Notes: generated by a model not told the origin, from the sequence alone. A stretch of DNA of 64,000 nucleotides from Polaromonas sp. OV174 (GCF_900112285.1 NZ_FOKZ01000019.1:26458-90457); one strand, 5' to 3'. Counted from the stretch's first letter, positions 16,845-25,211 are shown. Numbers and translations: made by a program.

Positions 16845-17402
16845 ATGGCCATCAAAGCCACCATTTACAAAGCCCAATTGCAAATCGCCGACATGGACCG
16901 CAGCGTCTATGCCGACCACAGCGTCATCATTGCGCGCCATCCGTCCGAAACCGACGAGCGCATGATGATTCGCCTGCTGGCCTTTGCGCTCAACGTGCCG
17001 GCCGACGACAAACAGGGCAAGCTTGAATTTGCCAAAGACCTATGGGACGTGGATGAGCCCGCCCTGTGGCACAAGGATTACACCGACGCCATCCAACACT
17101 GGATAGACGTCGGCCAGCCCGATGACAAGCGCCTGATGCGCGCTGCCGGCCGCACCGAACGGCTTACGGTGTACAGCTTTTCCAGCAGCACGCCGGTGTG
17201 GTGGAAAGGTATTGAAACCAAGCTGACGCGCGCCTCCAACCTGGTGGTGTGGCAGATCGAAGCGGCCCAAAGCCAGGCGCTGGCCAAGCTGGCCGAACGC
17301 GGCATGCAGCTGCAGGTGACGGTGCAAGACGGCTCGGTGTGGATGAGCACCGCCGCCGACTCCGTCGAAATCACGCCACGCCGCTTGACCGCGGGCGGCT
17401 GA
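16845..17402 (+). CDS. yaeQ: YaeQ family protein
   Basis: A 185-residue YaeQ protein recognised from its full-length pattern: MAIKATIYKAQLQIADMDR at the start, ETDERMMIRLLAFALN near 37, and DLWDVDEPALW near 68. The fold is PD-(D/E)XK nuclease-like, but no biochemical role is certain; older work linked it to RfaH-independent haemolysin expression. It ends eight bases before the 3' end of the convergent channel gene. Confidence 0.92.
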   Translation: MAIKATIYKAQLQIADMDRSVYADHSVIIARHPSETDERMMIRLLAFALNVPADDKQGKLEFAKDLWDVDEPALWHKDYTDAIQHWIDVGQPDDKRLMRAAGRTERLTVYSFSSSTPVWWKGIETKLTRASNLVVWQIEAAQSQALAKLAERGMQLQVTVQDGSVWMSTAADSVEITPRRLTAGG

Positions 17403-17410
17403 TCTTCCCG

Positions 17411-18319
17411 TCAGGGCTGGGCGCTGGGCACTTCGGCCTGATGCTGGTATGGCGGCAAGCGGGCACCGCAGTGCAGGCAAAAATAGGCGTCGGGTAGATG
17501 GCCTTCAGTCAGGCAGTCGTGACAGGTGCGCGTGGTCAGCGCCAGCGGCAATTGAGCTAACTGCTGGCGCTGCGCCGCCATCTCCGCCGTCACGATGCCG
17601 GTAGGCACGGCCAGAATGCCCCAGCCCATCAGCATCATGAAAGAAGCAATCAGCCGCCCCAGATCGGTCTTGGGCGTGATGTCGCCAAAGCCTACCGTCG
17701 TCACCGTGCTGATGGCCCAGTAAACCGAGGTCGGAATGCTGGTAAAGCCATTGGCCGGACCCTCGACCACATACATCACCGTGCCCATCACCAGCACCAG
17801 CATCAACACCACCGACAAAAACACCTGAATCTTGCGACGGCTGGCCCCCAGCGCTCGCCCCAGGGACTGGTACTCAGCCACATAAGCGGCGAGCTTGAAC
17901 ACCCGAAACACGCGCAGCAGGCGCAGCACGCGCACATCAATCAGCGCGTAAAGCTCAGGCACAAACAGCGCCAGATAGGTCGGCAGCACGGCAATCAGGT
18001 CAATGATGCCGAAAAAACTGGTGGCGTAGCGCAGCGGCTTGCGCACGCAAAGCAGACGCGCAATGTATTCGGCCGTGAACAGCAAGGTAAAAAACCACTC
18101 CAGCACCGTAAACATCCGGCCATGCGAGAGGTTCAGGGCCTGCACACTATCGGCGATCACCACGGCAATGCTGATCAGGATGACGGCGATCAAGGCCTTG
18201 TCAAACAGCCGGCCGGCGCGCGTGTCGGCTTCAAAAATAATCGTGTACCAGCGCAGCCGCCAGCCCGCCAATGGCTTTTCAAATGGGGAAGAGGAAACTT
18301 TGGAGGGTGTGGGGGTCAT
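17411..18319 (-). CDS. Voltage-gated-type potassium channel with C-terminal zinc ribbon
   Basis: A 302-residue six-segment ion channel. S4 is recognisable by regularly spaced arginines (DVRVLRLLRVFRVFKL, near residue 120), and the K+ selectivity filter TTVGFGD is near residue 200, followed by the S6 helix. After the channel core comes a tail with two C-x2-C pairs (CHDC and CLHC, 16 residues apart), a probable zinc ribbon. A tail of this kind would be cytoplasmic. ATG 18319 is preferred to a TTG at 18331. Confidence 0.9.
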   Translation of the reverse strand: MTPTPSKVSSSPFEKPLAGWRLRWYTIIFEADTRAGRLFDKALIAVILISIAVVIADSVQALNLSHGRMFTVLEWFFTLLFTAEYIARLLCVRKPLRYATSFFGIIDLIAVLPTYLALFVPELYALIDVRVLRLLRVFRVFKLAAYVAEYQSLGRALGASRRKIQVFLSVVLMLVLVMGTVMYVVEGPANGFTSIPTSVYWAISTVTTVGFGDITPKTDLGRLIASFMMLMGWGILAVPTGIVTAEMAAQRQQLAQLPLALTTRTCHDCLTEGHLPDAYFCLHCGARLPPYQHQAEVPSAQP

Positions 18320-18472
18320 GCTTGTGGGCAACGCCTAGGCAGCGCTGCGCTTCTTGTTCTCGTCAGCCTGGCAGGATAACCCAGCCAGGCCAGCGTGTTC
18401 TTGCCTACACTCTTGGCTTTGCCCACACAGCATCCCTGAGTGTCCGTGAACGCCCTTTTTTGGAGTACCGCC

Positions 18473-18751
18473 ATGACGCCCCAGACGCAACTCCTTGCGC
18501 TGCAAGACGCCCTGCAATCCTTGCGCAGCGACAGCCTGAGCGCGGCCGCCTTGTCGCGGCTGGCGCAAAGCCAGTCGGCACTGGCGGCCGCGCTGCCGGC
18601 GCGCTTTCAGGAAGTGCAGATGCAATTGCTGGACCGGCTCGAATCCAGCGCGCTCTTTACCGAGGAAAGCTGCTCCTTCAGTCAAAAAGACTTGCTGGAC
18701 GGCCTGCAGCTGTGGATTGAGCAGGCGCAGTTGCAGCTTGAGAAAAGCTGA
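18473..18751 (+). CDS. Helical protein of unknown function (92 aa)
   Basis: A 92-residue, all-helix-looking protein rich in Ala, Leu and Gln, with two conserved-looking segments (LQDALQSLRSD and KDLLDGLQLWIEQAQ). It has no signal peptide. GGAG nine bases before the ATG supports this start; the frame is open to a GTG at 18440. It lies 42 bases before the copper operon's first secreted protein but may be independent. No family recognised. Confidence 0.6.
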   Translation: MTPQTQLLALQDALQSLRSDSLSAAALSRLAQSQSALAAALPARFQEVQMQLLDRLESSALFTEESCSFSQKDLLDGLQLWIEQAQLQLEKS

Positions 18752-18793
18752 GGCCGGGCGGAACTTTTCAAACGCATCACCTATCATTGACCC

Positions 18794-19225
18794 ATGCGTT
18801 TTCTGCTCTTCGCCCTGATGATCGCCCTGATGATCGCCCTGCTGCCCCTGCGCGGCTGGGTCGGTGATGCCATGGCGATGGAGATGGCCTTGACCCAACT
18901 GCAGTCGCCGCAACACGCGATGAGCAGCATGGCGTCACCGGCCCATGAAGTCGGAATGGATGCGCATGCCATGCAACAAGCCAGTGCAGCCGAAGCGCCG
19001 CATGCGATGACGCTTGCGCATGACTGCGCCGGCGATGACGCATCGCATGCAGCCAGCGCGCACTGCGAATCCTGCAGCGTCTGCCAGACCTGTCACACGG
19101 TCGCCCTGTCGCCGGCCGTAGCCGACGCTAGCCGGGTGTTCAGCGCGCCCACCATGCCGCGCCTTGCGGCAGCTCCCTTTGCCAGTGCCGATGCAGCACT
19201 GAGCCACAAACCACCCATTTCCTGA
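18794..19225 (+). CDS. Secreted Cys/Met/His-rich protein at head of copper operon
   Basis: A 143-residue protein with an N-terminal hydrophobic segment (about 3-25), a Met/His-rich stretch (HAMSSMASPAHEVGMDAHAM and on to about 75), and a cysteine cluster C-x2-C-x2-C-x2-C (HCESCSVCQTCH, near residues 97-108). These are typical soft-metal ligands and, with the neighbours, suggest copper binding in the periplasm or membrane. I recall similar short proteins next to copper genes in related genomes, with no assigned role. The ribosome site is weak. Confidence 0.65.
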   Translation: MRFLLFALMIALMIALLPLRGWVGDAMAMEMALTQLQSPQHAMSSMASPAHEVGMDAHAMQQASAAEAPHAMTLAHDCAGDDASHAASAHCESCSVCQTCHTVALSPAVADASRVFSAPTMPRLAAAPFASADAALSHKPPIS

Positions 19226-19337
19226 TCTCCAGGCCCGTAGTGGGTCTGTACTTGCCTGCGGCACGGCCTTATCGGCCGATTTCGCCGGATAACTGCCATG
19301 CCAAGGCATGGCCCCGCTTGTATTTCAGGAGATTTTT

Positions 19338-19673
19338 GTGAACACCCGCTTTATTTCAAACCGGCCGACCTGGCTGGCCTGGCTGCTTTTTTCGGCCTGG
19401 GCCAGCGCCGCGTCCGCGCAAGCCCTGCCCTACCCCAGGCCCGACCCGCAGCCCACCGCGCAGGCCGCCGACCCCGCCACGCCGGTTCCGGCCGTCCCCT
19501 ATCGTTCGGCGTTTGCCAAGCTTTCCAACGGCGTGGAGCAGCGCCGCGATGACTGGAAAAAGGCCAACGCCGAGGTCGGCCAATTCAAAAACGGCCATGC
19601 CGATCTGCTGAAGTGGGAAGCCGCCCAGGCCAGCCAGCCCAGCAGCGCGCCGGCCCGCGCGGCCCAGCCATGA
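19338..19673 (+). CDS. Small secreted protein of copper operon, function unknown
   Basis: A 111-residue exported protein: a signal peptide to about ASAQA (residue 31), a proline-rich linker (YPRPDPQPTAQ), and a conserved-looking helical part with YRSAFAKLSNGVEQRRDDWKK. The start is GTG with AGGAG six bases upstream. Its stop overlaps the ATG of the TolC-like gene (ATGA), so translation is coupled. I know of such proteins as companions of the TolC-like gene in copper clusters, but not of a function. Confidence 0.7.
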   Translation: MNTRFISNRPTWLAWLLFSAWASAASAQALPYPRPDPQPTAQAADPATPVPAVPYRSAFAKLSNGVEQRRDDWKKANAEVGQFKNGHADLLKWEAAQASQPSSAPARAAQP

Positions 19674-20845
19674 GCGCGCCCAACCCAAGCCGGGCATGCC
19701 GCCCATCCCTGCGCCTGGTCTCCATCGCGACGCTGCTGGCGCTGCTCACCGGCTGCGCCGCGGTCGCGCCCGATGGCGGCGTGAGCGGACTGCAGGAACT
19801 CGCCAGCGGCAAAACCCCGGGCTCGGCCGGCGCCGCCGTCGCCATTAGCCGCCCCGGCATCAATACCCAAGCGGCCATTGATGAGTTGCTGAAAACCCCG
19901 CTGAGCGCCGAAGCAGCGGTGCGCATAGCGCTGCTGAACAACCCGGCGTTTCAACTGTCCCTGGCCAGCGCCGGCATCAGCATTTCGGATGCCATGCCGG
20001 CCCAGGGCCTGGACAAGCTCAAGGCGCGCCAGGACATCACCCGCCTGGCCGCCGAGACGCGCAAAGCCTGGCTCAACGCCGTCGCCGCCGAGCAGACCAC
20101 CGCGCTCCGGCAAGATGCCATGGAGGCTGCCCAAGCCGGTGACGAACTGGCCCGCCGCCTGACGCGCGTTGGCAACTGGAGCGCCTTGCAACAGGCGCGC
20201 GAGCAGCTCTTGCTGAGCGATGCCGCGGCCCAACTGGCGCGCGCCCGGCAAGCCGCTTTCAGCGCGCGTGAAAAGCTCATCGTCCTGATGGGCTTGTGGG
20301 GCAGGCAAATCCAATTCGAGCTGCCCGCCCGCTTGCCCGAGTTGCCGGCGCAGCCGCAAGACATTCCCGATGTCGAAGCGCGTGCGCTGCAGGAGCGGCA
20401 GGACTTGCGACAAGCCGTGGCCACCTGGCAGCGGCAGCAGGCCACGACACGCGAGTTCGGCGCCGATGGCTTGTGGGACGCCCTGCGCGACTCGGCCCGG
20501 GTGCGCGAGATAGCCCTCAAGGTGCGCAGCGAGGCGCGCGAGGTTTACCACGGCTACCGCACGGCCTACGACCTGGCCCTGAGTGAGCAGCGCGACGTGC
20601 TGCCCCTGCACAATTTCATCAACGAGGAAATGCTGCTGCGCTACAACGGCATGCTGGCCAGCGTGTTCGAGCTGCTGAGCGATAGCCGGGCCCAGACGCT
20701 GGGCCACATCGCCGCGATTGAAGCCAGTCGTGATTTCTGGCTGGCCGAGGCCGACCTGCAGACCGTGCTGGCAGGCGCCTCAGCCACCTCAGCCCCTTCA
20801 TCGACGGCCCGCCCCGCCGGCGCCGCCGCCGCGGCCGCGCACTGA
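19670..20845 (+). CDS. TolC-family lipoprotein apparently lacking the beta-barrel hairpins
   Basis: A 391-residue TolC-family protein with a lipoprotein signal (LLALLTGCAA, Cys29). The two helical repeats are recognisable: LAAETRKAWLNAVAAEQ with NWSALQQAREQ in the first half, and AREVYHGYRTAYDLAL with INEEMLLRYNGMLASVFELL in the second. Where other members have a pair of outer-membrane beta strands in each half (typically starting NPGF... and ending in a DWG-type turn), this protein has only short unrelated linkers (near residues 105-122 and 258-280). Family members are usually 420-500 residues. It probably cannot form the normal trans-envelope tunnel. No pump genes are nearby. Confidence 0.8.
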   Translation: MSAPNPSRACRPSLRLVSIATLLALLTGCAAVAPDGGVSGLQELASGKTPGSAGAAVAISRPGINTQAAIDELLKTPLSAEAAVRIALLNNPAFQLSLASAGISISDAMPAQGLDKLKARQDITRLAAETRKAWLNAVAAEQTTALRQDAMEAAQAGDELARRLTRVGNWSALQQAREQLLLSDAAAQLARARQAAFSAREKLIVLMGLWGRQIQFELPARLPELPAQPQDIPDVEARALQERQDLRQAVATWQRQQATTREFGADGLWDALRDSARVREIALKVRSEAREVYHGYRTAYDLALSEQRDVLPLHNFINEEMLLRYNGMLASVFELLSDSRAQTLGHIAAIEASRDFWLAEADLQTVLAGASATSAPSSTARPAGAAAAAAH

Positions 20846-20874
20846 CGCCCGCCCCAACCCGCAAGGACATCTTC

Positions 20875-22272
20875 ATGAATCGACGACATTTTTTCAGTGG
20901 CGCGGCCGTCTCGGCAGTGGCCGCCGCATCGGTCAGCAAAGTGGCCATGGCCGTCCTGCCCGAGCCGGTCATCATGACCAGCGCCGACAGCGCGCCACCG
21001 CTGACGCCGGAAAACGGCCGGCCCTACAAGCCCGTACTCACCCTGAACGGCTGGACCCTGCCCTGGCGCATGAACCAGGGCGTGAAGGAGTTTCACCTGG
21101 TGGCCGAGCCGGTAGTGCGCGAGATGGCTCCGGGCTTCAAGGCCCATATGTGGGGCTACAACGGCCAGTCGCCCGGCCCCACCATAGAGGTGGTGGAGGG
21201 CGACCGGGTGCGCGTCTTCGTCACCAACCGGCTGCCCGAGCACACCAGCGTGCACTGGCATGGCCAGCGTCTGCCCAACGGCATGGACGGTGTGGCCGGC
21301 CTGAACCAGCCGGCCATTCCCGTCGGCAAGACCTTTGTCTACGAATTCGAGGCACGCCGCCCCGGCACCTTTATGTACCACCCACATGCCGATGAAATGA
21401 CGCAAATGGCCATGGGCATGATGGGTTTCTGGGTCACCCACCCCAAGGCAAAACACCCGCTGATTGAGGACGTGGACCGCGACTTTGTCTTTCTGCTCAA
21501 TGCCTACGACATCGAGCCCGGCAGCGCGACGCCCAAGATCATGACCATGACGGACTTCAACCTGTGGTCATGGAATAGCCGCATCTTTCCGGGCATAGAC
21601 ACGCTCAACGTGCGCAAGGGCGACAAGGTGCGCATACGCGTGGGCAATCTGACCATGACCAACCACCCCATCCACCTGCACGGCCATGAGTTCAAGGTCA
21701 CGGGCGGCGACGGCGGGCCCTGGCCCATGGCCGCGCGCTGGCCCGAAGTGACAACCGATATCGCTGTCGGCCAGATGCGGCAGATTGAATTCCTGGCCGA
21801 CGAGGAAGGCGACTGGGCTTTTCACTGCCACAAGAGCCACCACACCATGAACGCCATGGGCCACGCCGTCCCCACCATGATTGGGGTGGACCACAGAGGT
21901 CTGGTCAAAAAACTGCAAAAAGCCTTGCCCGACTACATGGTGATGGGCGAGCGCGGCATGGCCGACATGGGGCAGATGGAAATGCAGATTCCCGACAACA
22001 CCGCGCCCATGATGACGGGCACAGGCCCCTATGGCGGCGTGGAGATGGGCGGCATGTTCAGCGTGCTCAAGGTGCGCAAGGATCAAAAGCCCGGCGACTA
22101 CAAGAACCCGGGCTGGTACCAGCAGCCGCCCGGCAGCCAGGCCTTTGAATGGACGGGCGCCCTGCCCGATCCGGCACGCCAGCCAGCCGGCGCCGGCAAC
22201 ACGCCGGCATCAGCCCCCGTCAGCACCGAAGTACAGATTCGCAAACCCGCTGGCCATGCCGGCCATCATTAA
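20875..22272 (+). CDS. Multicopper oxidase (Tat-exported, copper-resistance type)
   Basis: A 465-residue periplasmic multicopper oxidase. The N terminus carries a twin-arginine signal (NRRHFFSGA). All copper-ligand motifs are present: HWHG at 127-130, HPH at 169-171, HPIHLHGHEF near 263, and HCH at 317-319 followed by H and a methionine. A Met-rich segment (MGERGMADMGQMEMQ) near 360 resembles the copper-binding insert of CueO/CopA-type enzymes. It probably oxidises Cu(I) to Cu(II) in the periplasm. It follows the TolC-like gene by 30 bases and has AAGGA before the ATG. Confidence 0.9.
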   Translation: MNRRHFFSGAAVSAVAAASVSKVAMAVLPEPVIMTSADSAPPLTPENGRPYKPVLTLNGWTLPWRMNQGVKEFHLVAEPVVREMAPGFKAHMWGYNGQSPGPTIEVVEGDRVRVFVTNRLPEHTSVHWHGQRLPNGMDGVAGLNQPAIPVGKTFVYEFEARRPGTFMYHPHADEMTQMAMGMMGFWVTHPKAKHPLIEDVDRDFVFLLNAYDIEPGSATPKIMTMTDFNLWSWNSRIFPGIDTLNVRKGDKVRIRVGNLTMTNHPIHLHGHEFKVTGGDGGPWPMAARWPEVTTDIAVGQMRQIEFLADEEGDWAFHCHKSHHTMNAMGHAVPTMIGVDHRGLVKKLQKALPDYMVMGERGMADMGQMEMQIPDNTAPMMTGTGPYGGVEMGGMFSVLKVRKDQKPGDYKNPGWYQQPPGSQAFEWTGALPDPARQPAGAGNTPASAPVSTEVQIRKPAGHAGHH

Positions 22273-22280
22273 TCACGCCC

Positions 22281-22805
22281 ATGAAAACTTCCATGAAACA
22301 CCAGAAAACTCTCAAATTAATAGCGGCTTGCGCCCTATCCATAAGTGCCAGTGGCCTTTTTGCCCATGGAAATGAAGGCCATGACGGGGCCAAGCCGGCG
22401 GCCGTCAAAAAGGAACAAAAGGAATGGGGGGTGGCCGGCGACGCCAAATCGGTCACCCGCACCGTGACCCTGACGATGGACGACAACATGCGCTTCACAC
22501 CCGACAAGCTGGCCTTTAAGCAGGGTGAAACCGTGCGCTTCGTCATCCGCAACCAAGGCAAGCTGCGGCACGAGATGGTCATAGGCACTCGCCAGGACCT
22601 CGAGGCGCACGCCGCCATGATGGCAAAATTTCCGACCATGGAGCATGACGAGCCCTATATGGCGCATGTGGCCGCAGGCAAGCAGCAAGACCTGGTCTGG
22701 ACCTTTAACCGCGCCGGCGAGTTTGACTTTGCCTGCCTGATCGCCGGCCACTTCCAGGCCGGCATGGTCGGCAAGATCAGCGTCACAGCACGCGCCTCCC
22801 AATAA
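22281..22805 (+). CDS. Secreted cupredoxin-domain protein
   Basis: A 174-residue blue-copper-type protein. After the signal peptide (cleaved near GLFA-HG, residue 30) comes a cupredoxin domain with the ligand set His (LRHEMVIG), Cys (FDFACLIAGHFQAGM), His and Met, the classical type 1 order H...C-x4-H-x4-M. It probably carries electrons or copper in the periplasm beside the multicopper oxidase. The signal peptide is encoded by a complete copy of the dispersed repeat (22313-22364). ATG 22281 or 22293 may be the start. Confidence 0.85.
   Translation: MKTSMKHQKTLKLIAACALSISASGLFAHGNEGHDGAKPAAVKKEQKEWGVAGDAKSVTRTVTLTMDDNMRFTPDKLAFKQGETVRFVIRNQGKLRHEMVIGTRQDLEAHAAMMAKFPTMEHDEPYMAHVAAGKQQDLVWTFNRAGEFDFACLIAGHFQAGMVGKISVTARASQ
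22313..22364 (+). repeat. Dispersed hairpin repeat, copy 5 (inside a signal-peptide coding region)
   Basis: ATAGC at 22320 and GGCC at 22353 (33 nt apart), followed by TTTTTGCC. Alone among the copies it lies at the 5' end of a gene, where it is read as LIAACALSISASGLFA, the hydrophobic core and cleavage site of the cupredoxin signal peptide. Confidence 0.75.
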
Positions 22806-22835
22806 CCACTGACACCACCGACAAAGAAAACCACC

Positions 22836-23333
22836 ATGCAAAGACGACAACTGATTCAAGCCATCTCCACGCTGACGACCCTGGCGGCCGCAGCCACGCT
22901 GAGCCCCACGCTGATGGCGCAGGCCAAGCCCCGCGTCGAAGTCTGGAAAGACCCCAACTGCGGCTGCTGCCAGGACTGGGTCAAGCATCTGCAGGCCAAC
23001 GGCTTTGACGTAAAGGTGCACGACACCGGCAACACCGCTGCCAGAGCCCGCATGGGCGTGCCGCAAAAACTGGGCTCTTGCCATACCGCGCAGCTGATAG
23101 TGAAGGGACGCGCCTACGCCCTGGAAGGCCATGTGCCGGCCGGCGACGTGCAGCGCCTGATCAAGGAGCGGCCGGCAGGCATAGGCCTGACCGTTCCCGG
23201 CATGCCCATAGGCTCTCCCGGCATGGATGGGCCGGAATATGGCGGTCGCCAGGACCCCTATGACGTGCTGCTCATCAACACCGATGGCAGCACCCGTGTT
23301 TACCAAAGCTATCACCGCGCGAAAACCGTCTGA
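22836..23333 (+). CDS. DUF411 periplasmic metal-binding protein
   Basis: A 165-residue exported DUF411 protein. The signal peptide ends near LMAQA (about residue 29). The conserved family motifs are WKDPNCGCCQDWVKHL near 38, LGSCHTAQL near 84, and GHVPAGDVQRL near 104; the C-G-C-C and S-C-H groups are likely copper ligands. Members are common in copper and silver resistance operons. The gene is 30 bases after the cupredoxin gene. Confidence 0.9.
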   Translation: MQRRQLIQAISTLTTLAAAATLSPTLMAQAKPRVEVWKDPNCGCCQDWVKHLQANGFDVKVHDTGNTAARARMGVPQKLGSCHTAQLIVKGRAYALEGHVPAGDVQRLIKERPAGIGLTVPGMPIGSPGMDGPEYGGRQDPYDVLLINTDGSTRVYQSYHRAKTV

Positions 23334-23353
23334 GCGCTCTGAAAGTCATAGCC

Positions 23354-23659
23354 ATGAAATACCTCACCCCCCTGAAGGCCAGCTTGCTGGCCGTGGCCAC
23401 TTTCGCAACGCTTGCGGCGTTTGCCCAAAGCGCTCTGCCGCAAGCCGACGCCGAAGTCCGCAAGGTCGATAAAGAAGCCGGCAAGATCGCGCTCAAGCAC
23501 GGCGAGATCAAAAACCTCGACATGCCGCCCATGAGCATGGTGTTTCAGGTCAAGGAGCGCGCGCTGCTCGACCAGGTCAAAGTCGGTGACAAGGTGCGCT
23601 TTACCGCCGACAACGTCAACGGCGTGCTGACCGTGCTCTCGATAGAGCCGGCTTTATAA
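23354..23659 (+). CDS. CusF-like periplasmic copper-binding protein
   Basis: A 101-residue exported protein with a CusF/CopF-type beta-barrel. The signal peptide ends near AFAQS. The metal site is recognisable: KIALKHGEIKNLDMPPMSMVF, giving His, and the M-P-x-M-x-M methionines (about residues 46-62). In CusF these plus a tryptophan bind Cu(I); no tryptophan is present here at the usual site, so binding may differ. It is the last gene of the copper operon, followed by a hairpin repeat. Confidence 0.85.
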   Translation: MKYLTPLKASLLAVATFATLAAFAQSALPQADAEVRKVDKEAGKIALKHGEIKNLDMPPMSMVFQVKERALLDQVKVGDKVRFTADNVNGVLTVLSIEPAL

Positions 23660-23693
23660 GCGGCCAGCCTATCCGCAAGCGCAAGCGCAAGCA

Positions 23694-23755
23694 ACTATCA
23701 ATTCAATAGCTGCTTGCGCTCGTCCCTATTGGCCTGTAGGCCAAAATACTGGCCC
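23694..23755 (+). repeat. Dispersed hairpin repeat, copy 6 (after copper operon)
   Basis: CTAT, seven bases, ATAGC (23706), then GGCC at 23739, again 33 nt. The inner GGCCTGTAGGCC is a perfect small hairpin followed by AAAATA. It lies 35 bases after the CusF-like stop codon. Confidence 0.75.
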
Positions 23756-23806
23756 GCAAAGCCAGTCTCAGCCTGGCTCATGCCAAGAACGTTCTAAGAT
23801 TCAGGC

Positions 23807-25189
23807 ATGCCAAAAACCATACGCTACACCTTGCTCTCGCTGCGCGATCTGGCCATCTCCGTCGGACCGTTCGCGCTACTGGGCATCACGCTGCTGGTGC
23901 TGGCTTACTGGTGGCTGGACCCCAATCCGCCCAAGCGCGTCACGCTGGCCACCGGGCCGGCGCAAAGTGCCTATGAGGAGTTCGGCAAACGCTACGCCAA
24001 ACTCCTGGCCCAGGAAGGCATCACCGTCACCTTGCTGCCCTCGCAGGGCTCGGCCGACAATCTGCAGCTGCTGCGCAATGGCCAGGCCGACCTGGGTTTT
24101 GTGCAGGGCGGCACCAGTGAGGTGGAGCCCGCAGACGAAGACAAGCTGGAGTCGCTGGGCAGCCTCTTTGTCGAGCCGGTGTGGTTGTTTTACCGGGAAG
24201 GCGCGGTAGCGAAATCGGCCGGTACAAGGACCAGCGTGGGGGCCAGCCTGGATGCCCTGACGCAGTTGCAGGGCTTGCGCGTCAACACCGGCACCGCCGG
24301 CAGCGGCATCCCCAACCTGATGATGCGGCTGCTGGCCAGCAACAAGGTGGAGCTATCGAGCTTGAGCATTTCAGGGCTCGAGCAGACCCCCGCCACCATG
24401 GCCTTGCTGGAAGGCAAGCTGGACGCCATCGTGTTTGCCTCGGCGCCCGAATCGCTGATGGTGCAGATGCTGCTGCAAACGCCAGGCATCAAGCTGATGA
24501 ACTTCCCGCAAAGCGAGGCCTATTCGCGGCGCTTTGCCTTTCTGAGCCCGGTCGTGCTGCCGCGCGGCGTGGTTGATCTGGCGGCCAACATTCCGCCGCA
24601 AGACGTGCACCTGGTGGCGCCCACCACGGCGCTGATCAATCACAAGGGCACCCACCCGGCCCTGCTGCAGCTGTTTGTGCAGGCCGGCAAACAGATTCAT
24701 GGCGGCGCCGGCTGGTTCAGGCGCGCCCGCGATTTCCCCAACCTGTCCAACAACGAATTGCCGATTGCGGCCGAGGCCGAGCGCAGCATCAAGGACGACA
24801 AACCTTTTCTTCAGCGTTACCTGCCCTTCTGGGTCGCCAACTTGGTCGATCGCATGTGGCTGGTCATGGGTATCATCCTGGCCGTCATGCTGCCGCTGAC
24901 GCGCATCATTCCGCCGCTCTACGCCTTTCGCGTGCGTTCACGCATTTTCAGGTGGTACGGCCAGCTCAGGGAGATTGAAAACCGCATTGAAAGCAGCCGC
25001 GACAACGCCACTCAAAATACACTGCTTGAAGAGCTCAATCGCCTGGAACATAGGGCCGAGAAAATCAGCGTGCCGCTGTCTTACACCGACGAGCTGTACG
25101 CGCTGCGCGGCAACATTCAGCTGGTGCGCAAGAAGCTGCAAAGACCTAATTTGACCCCAGCAAGCCCGGCAACGACGGGTTTGCTTTAA
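23807..25189 (+). CDS. TAXI-family solute-binding protein, membrane-anchored
   Basis: A 460-residue protein with an uncleaved N-terminal membrane segment (about 13-37), a TAXI-type periplasmic binding domain (LATGPAQSAYEEFGKRYAKLL, then LRNGQADLGFVQGG, about 45-330), and a second membrane segment near 350-370 with a cytoplasmic coiled tail of about 90 residues. TAXI proteins normally feed TRAP transporters, but no DctQ/M permease is present, and the membrane tethering at both ends suggests a sensor or scaffold role instead. No ribosome site is clear before ATG 23807. Confidence 0.82.
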   Translation: MPKTIRYTLLSLRDLAISVGPFALLGITLLVLAYWWLDPNPPKRVTLATGPAQSAYEEFGKRYAKLLAQEGITVTLLPSQGSADNLQLLRNGQADLGFVQGGTSEVEPADEDKLESLGSLFVEPVWLFYREGAVAKSAGTRTSVGASLDALTQLQGLRVNTGTAGSGIPNLMMRLLASNKVELSSLSISGLEQTPATMALLEGKLDAIVFASAPESLMVQMLLQTPGIKLMNFPQSEAYSRRFAFLSPVVLPRGVVDLAANIPPQDVHLVAPTTALINHKGTHPALLQLFVQAGKQIHGGAGWFRRARDFPNLSNNELPIAAEAERSIKDDKPFLQRYLPFWVANLVDRMWLVMGIILAVMLPLTRIIPPLYAFRVRSRIFRWYGQLREIENRIESSRDNATQNTLLEELNRLEHRAEKISVPLSYTDELYALRGNIQLVRKKLQRPNLTPASPATTGLL

Positions 25190-25211
25190 CCCGTTTTTAA
25201 GGAGCACCGCC

